This document shows, one piece after another, positions 1-7,089 of a stretch of 15,972 bases of DNA. This DNA comes from Actinomycetes bacterium. Lineage in GTDB: Bacteria > Actinomycetota > Actinomycetes > Actinomycetales > Dermatophilaceae. Where the stretch lies: positions 1 through 15,972 of the forward strand of contig JAEZWF010000053.1 in the NCBI GenBank assembly GCA_023420415.1, written 5' to 3'. How positions within the stretch are numbered: position 1 is the stretch's first letter; every line of letters begins with the position of its first letter. Made by a program: the position numbers and the translations under genes. The notes under the pieces are model-generated. The model saw nothing but the letters and a program-made list of their open reading frames with translations, ran no database searches and had not been told where the DNA came from.

Positions 1-454
1 CGAGGAGGTCGAGGTCGCGATCGACCCGAACGACCTCAAGATCGACGTCTACCGCAGCTCCGGCCCGGGCGGCCAGAGCGTCAACACGACCGACTCGGCG
101 GTGCGCATCACCCACCTGCCGACCGGCGTGGTCGTGAGCTGCCAGAACGAGAAGAGCCAGCTGCAGAACAAGGAGTCGGCGCTGCGCGTGCTGCGCGCCC
201 GGCTGCACCAGATCGCGATGGACGAGGCGGCAGCAGCGTCGGCCGAGGCGCGCAAGAGCCAGGTCCGCACGGTCGACCGCAGCGAGCGCATCCGCACCTA
301 CAACTTCCCCGAGAACCGCATCAGCGACCACCGCACCGGCTACAAGTCCTACAACCTCGACCAGGTGCTCGACGGCGACCTCGAGCCGGTGGTCCAGTCG
401 GCCGTCGACGCCGACGAGGCCGCCCGGCTCGCGGCCGTGGCCGACGGGTCGTGA
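1..454 (+). CDS. prfA: Peptide chain release factor 1, C-terminal part (5' end outside window)
   Basis: This is the last 150 codons of a class I release factor; the reading frame is open from base 2. The peptidyl-tRNA hydrolysis motif Gly-Gly-Gln is encoded at 68-76 within the context SSGPGGQSVNTTDSAVRITH. The Pro before GGQ and the SVN that follows are typical of RF1, which reads UAA/UAG; RF2 normally has SSGAGGQHVN. The basic, coiled C-terminal part (NEKSQLQNKESALRVLRARL, then RTYNFPENRISDHR) is also standard for RF1. The anticodon-mimic PxT region lies upstream, outside the window. The stop TGA at 452-454 overlaps the GTG start of prmC, whose product methylates this same GGQ glutamine, so enzyme and substrate are translationally coupled. 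RF1 rather than RF2 is a firm call. Confidence 0.96.
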   Translation, partial: EEVEVAIDPNDLKIDVYRSSGPGGQSVNTTDSAVRITHLPTGVVVSCQNEKSQLQNKESALRVLRARLHQIAMDEAAAASAEARKSQVRTVDRSERIRTYNFPENRISDHRTGYKSYNLDQVLDGDLEPVVQSAVDADEAARLAAVADGS

Positions 455-1311
455 CCACCGTCAAGCAGGAGGTTGCCGCCGCGACCGCGACGCTGGCTGA
501 GGCGGGCATCGCCTCCGCCGAGGCGGACGCCGTGGCGCTCGCAGCGCACGCATCGGGAGTCGAAGCGTCGGACGTCCGTCGCTGGATGGTCATGGGTGAT
601 GAGATCGACTCCCTTGTCGCGCAACGGTATGCCGCGTTGCTGGCCGAGCGTGCCGCGCGGGTTCCGTTGCAGCACCTGACCGGTCGCGCCCATTTCCGCC
701 ACCTCACGCTGTCGGTCGGGCCCGGGGTGTTCGTGCCCCGGCCGGAGACCGAGCTCGCCGCGGGTCTGGCCATCACCGCCGCCGCGACCGCGGGCGAGGC
801 GCCCGTCGTCGTCGACCTGTGCACCGGGTCGGGCGCCATTGCGCTGTCCGTCGCGATGGAGGCGCCGACCTCGACGGTGTATGCCGTGGAGCTGTCGCCC
901 GACGCGCACGCCTGGGCGCAGCGCAACGTCGAGGTGACCGGGCTCGCCGTGGAGCTCTCGCTCGCAGACGCCACGACGGCATACCCCGAGCTCGAGGGGC
1001 GGGTCGACGTCGTGGTGAGCAACCCGCCCTACATCCCTGTCGGCATGGTGCCGCTCGACCCCGAGGTGCGCGACCACGATCCCGAGGTCGCGCTCTACGG
1101 CGGCAGCGACGACGGGCTGGCGGTCCCGCTCGCGGTCGCGGACCGGGCGGCCGCGCTGCTGCGTCCGGGTGGCGTCCTCGTCATGGAGCACGCCGACACC
1201 CAGGGCGAGACGTTGCCGGAGGCGTTGCGCCGCACCGGACACTGGACCGAGGTCGTCGACCACGTCGACCTGAACGGCCGCCCGCGCGCGACCGTCGCCA
1301 CGCGCACCTGA
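451..1311 (+). CDS. prmC: Release factor glutamine methyltransferase PrmC (HemK)
   Basis: A 286-residue S-adenosylmethionine-dependent methyltransferase that N5-methylates the GGQ glutamine of release factors and so raises termination efficiency. The N-terminal helical substrate-binding domain covers roughly residues 1-90. The PRPETE segment is at 96-101, the SAM-binding motif DLCTGSG at 122-128, and the catalytic NPPY motif at 191-194. Length is normal for the family. The GTG start at 451 overlaps the prfA stop in a GTGA arrangement, and no better start is needed. The gene holds three copies of the GTATGCCG word (627, 879 and, inverted, 977). They force the uncommon codons TAT (Tyr) and GCA (Ala) in a gene that otherwise prefers C or G at the third position. 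The old name hemK reflects a withdrawn haem role. Confidence 0.95.
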   Translation: MTTVKQEVAAATATLAEAGIASAEADAVALAAHASGVEASDVRRWMVMGDEIDSLVAQRYAALLAERAARVPLQHLTGRAHFRHLTLSVGPGVFVPRPETELAAGLAITAAATAGEAPVVVDLCTGSGAIALSVAMEAPTSTVYAVELSPDAHAWAQRNVEVTGLAVELSLADATTAYPELEGRVDVVVSNPPYIPVGMVPLDPEVRDHDPEVALYGGSDDGLAVPLAVADRAAALLRPGGVLVMEHADTQGETLPEALRRTGHWTEVVDHVDLNGRPRATVATRT

Positions 1312-1320
1312 CGCGGGTCC

Positions 1321-1336
1321 TAGGCTTGGCGGCATG
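1321..1336 (+). promoter_or_regulatory. Candidate leaderless -10 element for sua5
   Basis: The gap between prmC and sua5 is only 22 bases and shows no purine-rich Shine-Dalgarno sequence. It contains TAGGCT (1321-1326), which fits the actinobacterial -10 pattern TAnnnT, placed 7 bases before the ATG at 1334. That spacing would put the transcription start at or next to the A of ATG, which means a leaderless mRNA, common in actinobacteria. No convincing -35 hexamer is visible. This is inference from spacing alone. Confidence 0.35.
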
Positions 1337-2119
1337 AGCCCGGTCTACGACTGCACCACCCCTGAGGGTCTCGCCGAAGGGGTCGCCAAGGCCTCGGCGG
1401 CCGTCCGTGAGGGCGAGGTCGTCGTGCTGCCGACCGACACCGTCTACGGGGTCGGCGCGGATGCCTTCTCGGCCGAGGCGGTCGCCTCCGTGCTGGCCGC
1501 CAAGGGGCGCGGTCGCGAGATGCCGCCGCCGGTCCTGGTGCCGAGCGTGCGCACCGTCGACGGGCTCGCGACGTCGGTGCCGCCGTGGGCGCGCGCCCTC
1601 ATCGCGAAGTTCTGGCCGGGTCCGCTCACGCTGATCTTCGAGGCGCAGGCCTCGCTCATGTGGGACCTCGGAGACACCAACGGCACCGTCGCCCTGCGCA
1701 TGCCCAAGGACGACGTCGCCATCGCGCTGCTCAGCGAGGTCGGACCGATGGCCGTGACCAGTGCCAACATCACCGGTCAGCCCCCCGCCACCACCGTGAC
1801 CGACGCGGCCGCGCAGCTCGGCGCGGCGGTGACGGTCTACCTCGACGGCGGCCCCACCACCGGCAACGAGGTGTCGACCATCGTCGACTGCACCGGCGAC
1901 GAGCCGGTCGTGCTGCGCGCCGGGGCGATCTCGTGGGACGACATCGAGGACACCGTCATCGAGTCGCGCAGGCCGGACGACGACGAGCCGCAGGCGCCCG
2001 AGTCCGCGTCCGCGGACGCCGCGCAGGAGCCCGGACAGGACGCAATAGAGTTGCCGGCGGACCCCGCCGCCCGACCCGGCACCGCTGCTCGACCCGAGGG
2101 AGACACCCATGAGCGCTGA
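1334..2119 (+). CDS. sua5: Threonylcarbamoyl-AMP synthase (Sua5/YrdC family) with acidic C-terminal tail
   Basis: A 261-residue cytoplasmic enzyme that makes threonylcarbamoyl-AMP from threonine, bicarbonate and ATP, the first step of the t6A37 modification of ANN-reading tRNAs. The YrdC domain fills residues 8-205: PTDTVYG at 33-39, the basic KGRGRE segment at 57-62, SANITG at 143-148 and STIVDC at 181-186. It lacks the separate Sua5 C-terminal domain of long homologues and is therefore of the short TsaC/YwlC type. From about residue 211 there is a roughly 50-residue low-complexity tail rich in Asp, Glu, Pro and Ala with no recognisable domain. The last 11 bases overlap the start of glyA. 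The ATG at 1334 is the only start that fits both the prmC stop and the conserved N-terminus. Confidence 0.93.
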   Translation: MSPVYDCTTPEGLAEGVAKASAAVREGEVVVLPTDTVYGVGADAFSAEAVASVLAAKGRGREMPPPVLVPSVRTVDGLATSVPPWARALIAKFWPGPLTLIFEAQASLMWDLGDTNGTVALRMPKDDVAIALLSEVGPMAVTSANITGQPPATTVTDAAAQLGAAVTVYLDGGPTTGNEVSTIVDCTGDEPVVLRAGAISWDDIEDTVIESRRPDDDEPQAPESASADAAQEPGQDAIELPADPAARPGTAARPEGDTHER

Positions 2120-3389
2120 CACCTTCTACGGCTCCGACTACGGCGCGCTGGAGTCCTTCGACCCGGACGTCGCCACGATCCTCGTCGACGAGCTCGAGCG
2201 GATCCGTGGCGGTCTGCAGCTCATCGCCTCCGAGAACATGTCGAGCCCTGAGGTGCTCACCGCGCTGGGTTCGACGCTGTCGAACAAGTATGCCGAGGGC
2301 TACCCGGGGCGCCGCTACTACGGCGGCTGCGAGGTCGTCGACCGCGCCGAGAACCTCGCCATCGAGCGGGCCAAGTCGCTCTTCGGTGCCGACCACGCCA
2401 ACGTCCAGCCGCACTCGGGCGCCAGCGCCAACCAGGCGGTCTACGGCGCGTTCATGCAGCCCGGCGACACCATCCTGGCGATGGCGTTGCCGATGGGTGG
2501 CCACCTCACCCACGGCACCAAGGTGTCCTTCTCGGGCAAGTGGTTCAACGCCGTCCACTACGGCGTCGACAAGCAGACCGAGGACATCGACTACGCCGAG
2601 GTCGAGCGGCTCGCCAAGGAGCACCGGCCCAAGGTGATCCTCGCGGGTGGGTCGGCGATCCCGCGCCTCATCGACTTCGAGTTCTTCCGCCGGGTCGCCG
2701 ACGAGATCGGTGCGATCTTCTGGGTCGACGCGGCCCACTTCATCGGACTCGTTGCGGGACAGGCGATCCCGAGCCCGGTGCCGCACGCCGACGTCGTCAC
2801 CTTCACGACCCACAAGGTGCTGCGCGGACCCCGCTCCGGCGCGCTGGTCTGCAAGGAGGAGCACGCCGCCAAGCTCGACAAGGCGGTCTTCCCGATGATG
2901 CAGGGCGGCCCCCAGATGCACACCATCGCGGCGAAGGCCGTGAACTTCAAGGAGTGCGCCACCCCCGAGTACCAGACCTACGCCAAGCGGGTCATCGAGA
3001 ACGCGGCCGTGCTGGCGCAGGCGTTGGGGGAGAAGGGGATCCGGCCCACCACGGGTGGCACCGACACGCACCTGTCCCTGCACGACCTGCAGGGCATCGA
3101 GGTCACCGGGGCCGACGCCGAGGCCCGGGCCGACGCCGCCGGCATCGTCCTCAACAAGAACGCGATCCCCTTCGACCCGCAAAAGCCCAACATCGCCAGC
3201 GGCATCCGTGTCGGCACGCCCTGCGTCACGACCCAGGGCATGGGCCCCGACGAGATGCGCGAGATCGCCGACCTCATCGCGACCGCCGTCACCAAGGGTG
3301 ACGCCGACCCCGACCACGCGGTGTCCAAGGAGGTGCGCGCCGGGGTGACGGACCTCGTCACCCGGTTCCCGGCATACCCTCGAGGCTGA
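2109..3389 (+). CDS. glyA: Serine hydroxymethyltransferase
   Basis: A 426-residue PLP enzyme that interconverts serine plus tetrahydrofolate with glycine plus 5,10-methylene-tetrahydrofolate, feeding one-carbon metabolism. The conserved NKYAEGYPGRRYYGG block is at residues 59-73. The PLP-binding lysine is K236 in TTHKVLRGPRSG. The VDAAHFIGLVAG segment keeps the Asp that contacts the PLP ring nitrogen and the neighbouring His, but differs from the common VDMAHxAGLVA. It is somewhat diverged from the textbook GlyA, and a second glyA could exist elsewhere in the genome. A good ribosome-binding site (GAGGGAGA, about 2097-2104) precedes the ATG, which lies 11 bases inside the end of sua5. The stop is followed by 25 bases and then the wecA-type gene. 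Copies of GTATGCCG lie at 2288 and, inverted, 3370. Confidence 0.95.
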   Translation: MSADTFYGSDYGALESFDPDVATILVDELERIRGGLQLIASENMSSPEVLTALGSTLSNKYAEGYPGRRYYGGCEVVDRAENLAIERAKSLFGADHANVQPHSGASANQAVYGAFMQPGDTILAMALPMGGHLTHGTKVSFSGKWFNAVHYGVDKQTEDIDYAEVERLAKEHRPKVILAGGSAIPRLIDFEFFRRVADEIGAIFWVDAAHFIGLVAGQAIPSPVPHADVVTFTTHKVLRGPRSGALVCKEEHAAKLDKAVFPMMQGGPQMHTIAAKAVNFKECATPEYQTYAKRVIENAAVLAQALGEKGIRPTTGGTDTHLSLHDLQGIEVTGADAEARADAAGIVLNKNAIPFDPQKPNIASGIRVGTPCVTTQGMGPDEMREIADLIATAVTKGDADPDHAVSKEVRAGVTDLVTRFPAYPRG

Positions 3390-3414
3390 GACCACCTCGA
3401 AAGGCGCCGCGTAA

Positions 3415-4536
3415 GTGCGCGAATATCTGCTCGTCCTGCTGGTCGCCGCGGTCATCACGTATGCCGCGACGCCGCTGCTGCGCGCCATCGCCGTGCGCAC
3501 CAAGGCGTTCACCCCGGTCCGGGACCGCGACGTGCACTCCGTGCCGATCCCGCGCCTCGGTGGGGTGGCGATCTTCCTCGGGTTCGCCGCCTCGATGCTC
3601 ATCGCGAGCCGCCTGCCCCGGCTGGGTCAGGTCTTCAGCGTGGGCCCCGAGCTGCAGGGGGTGCTGTGGGGCGCCGCGATCGTCTGCCTCCTCGGCGCGA
3701 TCGACGACATCCGCGAGCTCGACTGGCTGACCAAGATGGGCGGTCAGATGATCGCGGCCGGGATCATGGCGTTCAGCGGTGTGCTCCTGCTGCAGCTGCC
3801 GATCGGCGGCGGGGTGACCGTGCTCCCGACGCCGATCATGGTGGCGCTCACCGTCTTCGCGGTGGTGCTGTGCACCAACGCGGTCAACTTCATCGACGGC
3901 CTCGACGGCCTCGCCGCCGGGGTCGTCGGCATCGCGGCCCTGTCGTTCTTCGTCTACAGCTACTTCATCTCGCGCACCTTCGACCCACCGAACGTGTTCT
4001 CGTCGGCGACCTTCATCTCGGCCGCGCTGATCGGCTGCTGCGTCGGGTTCCTGCCGCACAACTTCTACCCCGCCCGCCTGTTCATGGGTGACTCCGGCGC
4101 GCTGCTGCTCGGGCTCCTGCTGGCGGCAGCCATCATCTCGACCACCGGCAACGTCACGCCCACCCAGGTCAGCGCCAACTCGCTCGCGGCGACCCTGCTG
4201 CCACTCGTGATCCCGGCGGCGATCATCCTGCTGCCGCTGGTCGACATCCTCCTGGCGGTGGTGCGCCGCACGCGGCGGGGCGAGCGGCCGTGGCAGCCGG
4301 ACAAGCAGCACCTGCACCACCGGATGCTCCAGATCGGGCACGGCCACCGGCGGGCCGTGCTGCTCCTGTGGTTGTGGGCGGCGGTGGCCTCGCTGGGGTC
4401 GGTCAGCTTCATCTTCGTCAAGGACGCGCGGCTTGCGGTCGGGGGAGTGGCCGTCGCCATTGCGGTCGTCTGGGTGCTCACCCTCTGGCTGCCGCGCTTC
4501 TCGGCCCCGGGCCACCGCCCGCGCAAGGTCCGCTGA
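3415..4536 (+). CDS. wecA: Undecaprenyl (or decaprenyl) phosphate GlcNAc-1-phosphate transferase, WecA/TagO/Rfe family
   Basis: A 373-residue polytopic membrane enzyme of the MraY/WecA superfamily. It transfers GlcNAc-1-phosphate from UDP-GlcNAc to the polyprenyl phosphate carrier, starting a cell-wall glycan such as teichoic acid, arabinogalactan linker or exopolysaccharide. About ten hydrophobic segments are evident. Family motifs are present: IPRLGG (45-50), the Asp pair DD at 97-98, NAVNFIDGLDGLAAG (155-169), RLFMGDSG (221-228) and the cytoplasmic DKQHLHHRML (296-305). The HLHHRM form separates GlcNAc transferases from MraY. The GTG start at 3415 follows GAAAGG (3399-3404). A basic tail, HRPRKVR, ends the protein. 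The M. tuberculosis counterpart rfe occupies the same place before atpI. The exact glycan made cannot be told from the sequence. Confidence 0.92.
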   Translation: MREYLLVLLVAAVITYAATPLLRAIAVRTKAFTPVRDRDVHSVPIPRLGGVAIFLGFAASMLIASRLPRLGQVFSVGPELQGVLWGAAIVCLLGAIDDIRELDWLTKMGGQMIAAGIMAFSGVLLLQLPIGGGVTVLPTPIMVALTVFAVVLCTNAVNFIDGLDGLAAGVVGIAALSFFVYSYFISRTFDPPNVFSSATFISAALIGCCVGFLPHNFYPARLFMGDSGALLLGLLLAAAIISTTGNVTPTQVSANSLAATLLPLVIPAAIILLPLVDILLAVVRRTRRGERPWQPDKQHLHHRMLQIGHGHRRAVLLLWLWAAVASLGSVSFIFVKDARLAVGGVAVAIAVVWVLTLWLPRFSAPGHRPRKVR

Positions 4537-4593
4537 GGGCTTGCCACGCGGCATACGCTGCTGTCGGAGTGCGCGATTGGCGGCGCCGGAAGA

Positions 4594-4615
4594 GCTTGTG
4601 ATAGCTTTCACAAGC
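4594..4615. promoter_or_regulatory. CRP/GlxR-type cAMP-regulator operator upstream of the atp operon
   Basis: A perfect inverted repeat with 8-base arms, GCTTGTGA (4594-4601) and TCACAAGC (4608-4615), separated by six bases. Its core, TGTGA-N6-TCACA (4597-4612), is exactly the consensus of the Crp family, including mycobacterial Crp and corynebacterial GlxR. It lies in the 149-base gap between the wecA-type gene and atpI, its inner end 73 bases before the atpI ATG. The spacer with its flank reads TGATAGCTT, which could itself be an extended -10 element (TGn plus TAnnnT). In that case the regulator would cover the promoter. Seen: the palindrome. Known: the family consensus. Inferred: control of atp transcription by cAMP. 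Confidence 0.6.
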
Positions 4616-4685
4616 GCCCGAGAGCGGCGCCCAGACCACCTCTCGCCCAGCACTCCAGCCGCGACGACCAGGCAGGCCAGACCGT

Positions 4686-5147
4686 ATGACGCAGAACGCG
4701 CCCCAGGGAGACAACCTCTTCCACGTGGTGCTGCGCGGGGCCCTCCTGCCGACCGCGGTCGCCGGTGTCGTCACCGCGATCGTCCTGGGCATCATCCGCG
4801 GACTCGACGGTGGCATCTCCGCCCTCGTGGGCGTGGCCATCGGGCTCGCGTTCTTCGCCTCCGGCCTGTTCATCGTCGGCCGGTTCGTCAAGGACACCAC
4901 CGAGCCGATGCTGTTCATGGCGGTCGGGATGGCGGTCTACTTCGCGCAGGTGCTCATCCTGCTGGGTGTGCTGCTCGTGTCAGAACGGATCGACGTCTTC
5001 GACACGTATGCCGCGGGGATCGCCCTGCTCGTGTCCGTCCTCGTGTGGCAGGGGGCGCAGATGCGCGCCTGGCGCCGCGCGCGGGTGCCGGTCTACGACA
5101 CGTCTTCGGACCCAACGCGCACCGACGCCAAGGGGAGCCCTTCATGA
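4686..5147 (+). CDS. atpI: AtpI-like membrane protein, first gene of the ATP synthase operon
   Basis: A 153-residue protein with four hydrophobic segments at about residues 16-38, 43-64, 71-97 and 108-123, followed by a basic, polar tail (AWRRARVPVYD...). It occupies the AtpI position at the head of the operon and corresponds to the small membrane protein found before atpB in M. tuberculosis. AtpI proteins are thought to help assemble the c-ring; sequence similarity within the group is low, so the name rests mainly on topology and position. The ATG at 4686 has only a weak upstream AGG-rich stretch. It is the first gene after the CRP-type site at 4594-4615. Its TGA at 5145-5147 overlaps an ATG at 5144 that opens a possible small ORF. 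One GTATGCCG copy lies at 5006. Confidence 0.8.
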   Translation: MTQNAPQGDNLFHVVLRGALLPTAVAGVVTAIVLGIIRGLDGGISALVGVAIGLAFFASGLFIVGRFVKDTTEPMLFMAVGMAVYFAQVLILLGVLLVSERIDVFDTYAAGIALLVSVLVWQGAQMRAWRRARVPVYDTSSDPTRTDAKGSPS

Positions 5148-5311
5148 GCGCTCGATCCCGCGTCGCGGCCCCGGCAAACCGTCCGGTAGCGTACGGGCTG
5201 TCGTCCCCCGCGACTCCGGCTCTCGTCCGTCCGCGCAACTTCTGCCGCACTGACTTCCGCCCCGGATCGGCGGTGCGATCGCTCGACATGTCACTGGAGG
5301 AGAGGCTGTGA
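5144..5311 (+). CDS. Possible 55-residue small ORF bridging atpI and atpB
   Basis: The ATG at 5144 overlaps the atpI stop (ATGA) and has a strong upstream AAGGGGAG seven bases away. The frame stays open for 55 codons and stops at TGA 5309-5311, overlapping the GTG start of atpB (GTGA). The product is basic, rich in Arg, Pro, Ala and Ser, with no membrane segment and no recognisable domain (starts MSARSRVAAPANRPVAYG). Against coding: about 12 of 55 codons end in A or T (CGA, GTA, ACT, TCA and others), clearly more than in the adjoining genes. The sequence GGTAGCGT (about 5185-5192) looks like a -10 element (TAGCGT). It may therefore be a real peptide, a coupling ORF that delivers ribosomes to atpB, or an untranslated leader with a second promoter. 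Confidence 0.4.
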   Translation: MSARSRVAAPANRPVAYGLSSPATPALVRPRNFCRTDFRPGSAVRSLDMSLEERL

Positions 5312-6141
5312 GCCTGAACGTGGTGCCCCTGCACATGCTGCCCGCCGTGGTCCCCGCGGCCGAGGGCGGTGGCGAGGGTTTCGAGACCCCCGGCGTCGCG
5401 AACTTCTGGTGGCCCCTGTTCGGTGGTGACGGCGCATTCGCCTTCACCCGCCCCTCACTCGTGCTGCTGCTCTCCGTGGGCCTGCTCGCGTGGTTCTTCG
5501 TCGGCACCTCGAGCAAGCTCTCGCTCGTGCCGAGCAAGCGCCAGTTCATGGTCGAGGGCGCCTACAACTTCGTTCGCAACACCCTGGGCCGCGACATCAT
5601 CGGCAGCAAGGACTTCCTGCAGTTCCTGCCGTTGCTGTTCACCCTCTTCACGCTGATCCTGGTCAACAACGTCTTCGGCATCGTGCCGTTCGTCCAGTAC
5701 CCGACGTTCAGCCGCCTCGGCTTCCCGCTGGTGCTCACGGTCATCGTCTACCTGACCTACCACGCGGTCGGCATCCGACGTAAGCACGGCGTCCTCAACT
5801 ACCTGAAGTCGCTCATCCCGCCGGGCCTGCCCGGTTGGCTCAAGCCGATCATGTTCGTGCTCGAGTTCCTGACCTACTTCATCATCCGGCCGCTCACGCT
5901 CGCGCTGCGACTCATGGGCAACATGCTCGCCGGCCACCTCATGCTGCTGGTGTTCATCCTCGGCGGTGAGTACCTGCTCCTGCACGGCGGCAACATCGGC
6001 CTCAAGGGCGCCGGCATCCTGTCGATGGTCTTCGCGGTCGGCATGTCGTTCTTCGAGCTGCTCATCGAGTTCCTGCAGGCCTTCATCTTCACCCTGCTCG
6101 CCGCGCTGTACCTCAGCGAAGCCGTCTCCGACGAGCACTGA
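5308..6141 (+). CDS. atpB: ATP synthase Fo subunit a
   Basis: A 277-residue integral membrane protein forming the stator half of the proton path beside the c-ring. The hydrophobic segments, the IIRPLTLALRLMGNMLAGH helix with the essential Arg at residue 201, and the C-terminal EFLQAFIFTLLAALYL helix are all canonical. Arg201 is encoded by CGA, a rare codon here. The start chosen is GTG at 5308, preceded by GGAGG (5296-5300) within a longer purine run. Upstream in-frame codons would not give a better site. The N-terminus (about 50 residues, Gly/Glu-rich, ending in FWWPLF) is normal for actinobacterial AtpB. After the stop there are 104 bases before atpE, containing a small hairpin and a CA-rich leader. 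Confidence 0.97.
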   Translation: MSLNVVPLHMLPAVVPAAEGGGEGFETPGVANFWWPLFGGDGAFAFTRPSLVLLLSVGLLAWFFVGTSSKLSLVPSKRQFMVEGAYNFVRNTLGRDIIGSKDFLQFLPLLFTLFTLILVNNVFGIVPFVQYPTFSRLGFPLVLTVIVYLTYHAVGIRRKHGVLNYLKSLIPPGLPGWLKPIMFVLEFLTYFIIRPLTLALRLMGNMLAGHLMLLVFILGGEYLLLHGGNIGLKGAGILSMVFAVGMSFFELLIEFLQAFIFTLLAALYLSEAVSDEH

Positions 6142-6146
6142 GACCA

Positions 6147-6162
6147 CCGGGCCCGTGCCCGG
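6147..6162 (+). other. Small GC hairpin after atpB
   Basis: The arms CCGGGC (6147-6152) and GCCCGG (6157-6162) form a perfect 6-base-pair stem with a four-base loop, starting six bases after the atpB stop. There is no T-run, so it is not a classical terminator. Its place between atpB and atpE fits an mRNA stabilising or processing element that protects the atpE-containing part, but that role is inference. Confidence 0.35.
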
Positions 6163-6191
6163 ACGCACCACCCCAGCACCACCCAACTGAA
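6163..6191 (+). repeat. CA-rich intergenic repeat, copy 1 (before atpE)
   Basis: This C- and A-rich, nearly G-free stretch begins ACGCACCACCC and ends CAACTGAA. A close copy at 7929-7959 lies before atpA, sharing the identical 11-base start, an AGC, a CACC-rich middle and the identical CAACTGAA end. It should be unstructured in RNA. Placed ahead of genes for subunits needed in multiple copies, it could act as a translation-enhancing leader, an idea comparable to the known enhancer before E. coli atpE. The repeat is seen; the function is inferred. Confidence 0.45.
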
Positions 6192-6245
6192 TACACCGCA
6201 CACGACACCGGGGACCGCCTCGGTGCCTTCGAAAGGAAGAAAGAC

Positions 6246-6455
6246 ATGACTGGCGACATCGCCTACCTCGGCTACGGCCTCGCCGCGATCGGCCCCGGCA
6301 TCGGTGTCGGTCTGATCTTCGCCGCCTACATCAACGGCGTTGCCCGCCAGCCCGAGGCCCGCGGCATGCTCCAGACCATCGCCTTCACCGGCATGGCGAT
6401 CACCGAGGCGCTCGCCATCCTCGGTCTGGTGTTCGCGTTCGTCTTCCAGGGCTGA
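6246..6455 (+). CDS. atpE: ATP synthase Fo subunit c
   Basis: A 69-residue two-helix proteolipid that forms the rotating ring. Helix 1 carries the packing motif GPGIGVG (residues 16-22). The polar loop is RQPEA (34-38). Helix 2 carries the ion-binding carboxylate Glu54 in AITEALAILG. The residue after Glu54 is Ala, and helix 1 lacks the extra polar ligands of sodium-binding rings, so this is a proton-type ring. Translation initiation looks strong: AAGGAAG (about 6233-6239) sits six bases before the ATG, behind a 104-base leader with the CA-rich repeat. This fits the need for many copies per complex. The stop at 6453-6455 is followed by 64 bases with a direct repeat CGTTCAAC (6478 and 6497). 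Confidence 0.98.
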   Translation: MTGDIAYLGYGLAAIGPGIGVGLIFAAYINGVARQPEARGMLQTIAFTGMAITEALAILGLVFAFVFQG

Positions 6456-6519
6456 CGCAAGCACCCGCTTCGAACTCCGTTCAACGCATCCGATTTCGTT
6501 CAACAGATAGGGACGCGAC

Positions 6520-7089
6520 GTGCACCCCGCATCCGTAGTCGCCGCCGAGGGCTTCCCCTCGGGTTTCCCGCTGCTGCCGCAGCCGGGCGAGATGATCGTC
6601 GGCCTCATCGCCTTCGGCATCATGTACTGGCTGTACAAGTCCAAGGTCGTCCCGCGGATGGAGCAGCTGTACGCCGAGCGCACGGCAGCCATCGAGGGCG
6701 GCATGCAGCAGGCGGAGGAGGCCCAGCAGCAGGCCCAGGCGGCACTCGAGCAGTACAACGCCCAGCTCGCCGAGGCCCGGGCCGAGGCCGCACGCATCCG
6801 TGAGGAGGCGCGCGAGCAGGGCGCGGCGATCATCGCCGAGCTCCGCGGGCAGGCCCAGACCGAGGCGAACCGCATCACCGAGGCGGCGCACAAGCAGATC
6901 GAGGCCGAGCGTCAGCAGGCCGTGGTCCAGCTGCGCTCCGAGGTGGGTCGCCTCTCGACCGACCTGGCCAGCCGGATCGTCGGTGAGTCGCTCGAGGACG
7001 AGACCCGTCAGCGCGGGATCGTCGACCGCTTCCTGGCCGACCTGGAGTCCGGCACCATCAAGCCGGAGAAGGTCGGGGAGGGCGCCTGA
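6520..7089 (+). CDS. atpF: ATP synthase Fo subunit b
   Basis: A 189-residue peripheral-stalk protein with one N-terminal membrane helix (about residues 24-40, GEMIVGLIAFGIMYWLY). A long, charged, Ala/Glu/Gln-rich helix from about 45 to 160 follows and dimerises as a coiled coil. The C-terminal part binds subunit delta. The GTG start at 6520 follows AGGGA (6509-6513) at six bases. The periplasmic N-terminus of about 22 residues is normal for actinobacteria. The TGA at 7087-7089 shares one base with the ATG of atpH (TGATG), so b and delta are translationally coupled. They are separate genes here, unlike the atpF-atpH fusion of mycobacteria. Confidence 0.96.
   Translation: MHPASVVAAEGFPSGFPLLPQPGEMIVGLIAFGIMYWLYKSKVVPRMEQLYAERTAAIEGGMQQAEEAQQQAQAALEQYNAQLAEARAEAARIREEAREQGAAIIAELRGQAQTEANRITEAAHKQIEAERQQAVVQLRSEVGRLSTDLASRIVGESLEDETRQRGIVDRFLADLESGTIKPEKVGEGA

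Noticed and set aside
1..454. Reading the first gene as release factor 2.
   Set aside because: The GGQ context has GPGGQSVN as in RF1, not GAGGQHVN, and the neighbouring prmC and sua5 match the standard prfA locus.
1956..3602. A 548-codon minus-strand frame across sua5, glyA and wecA.
   Set aside because: Same cause: an antisense shadow of well-supported genes, with repetitive Asp/Arg/Val/Leu composition.
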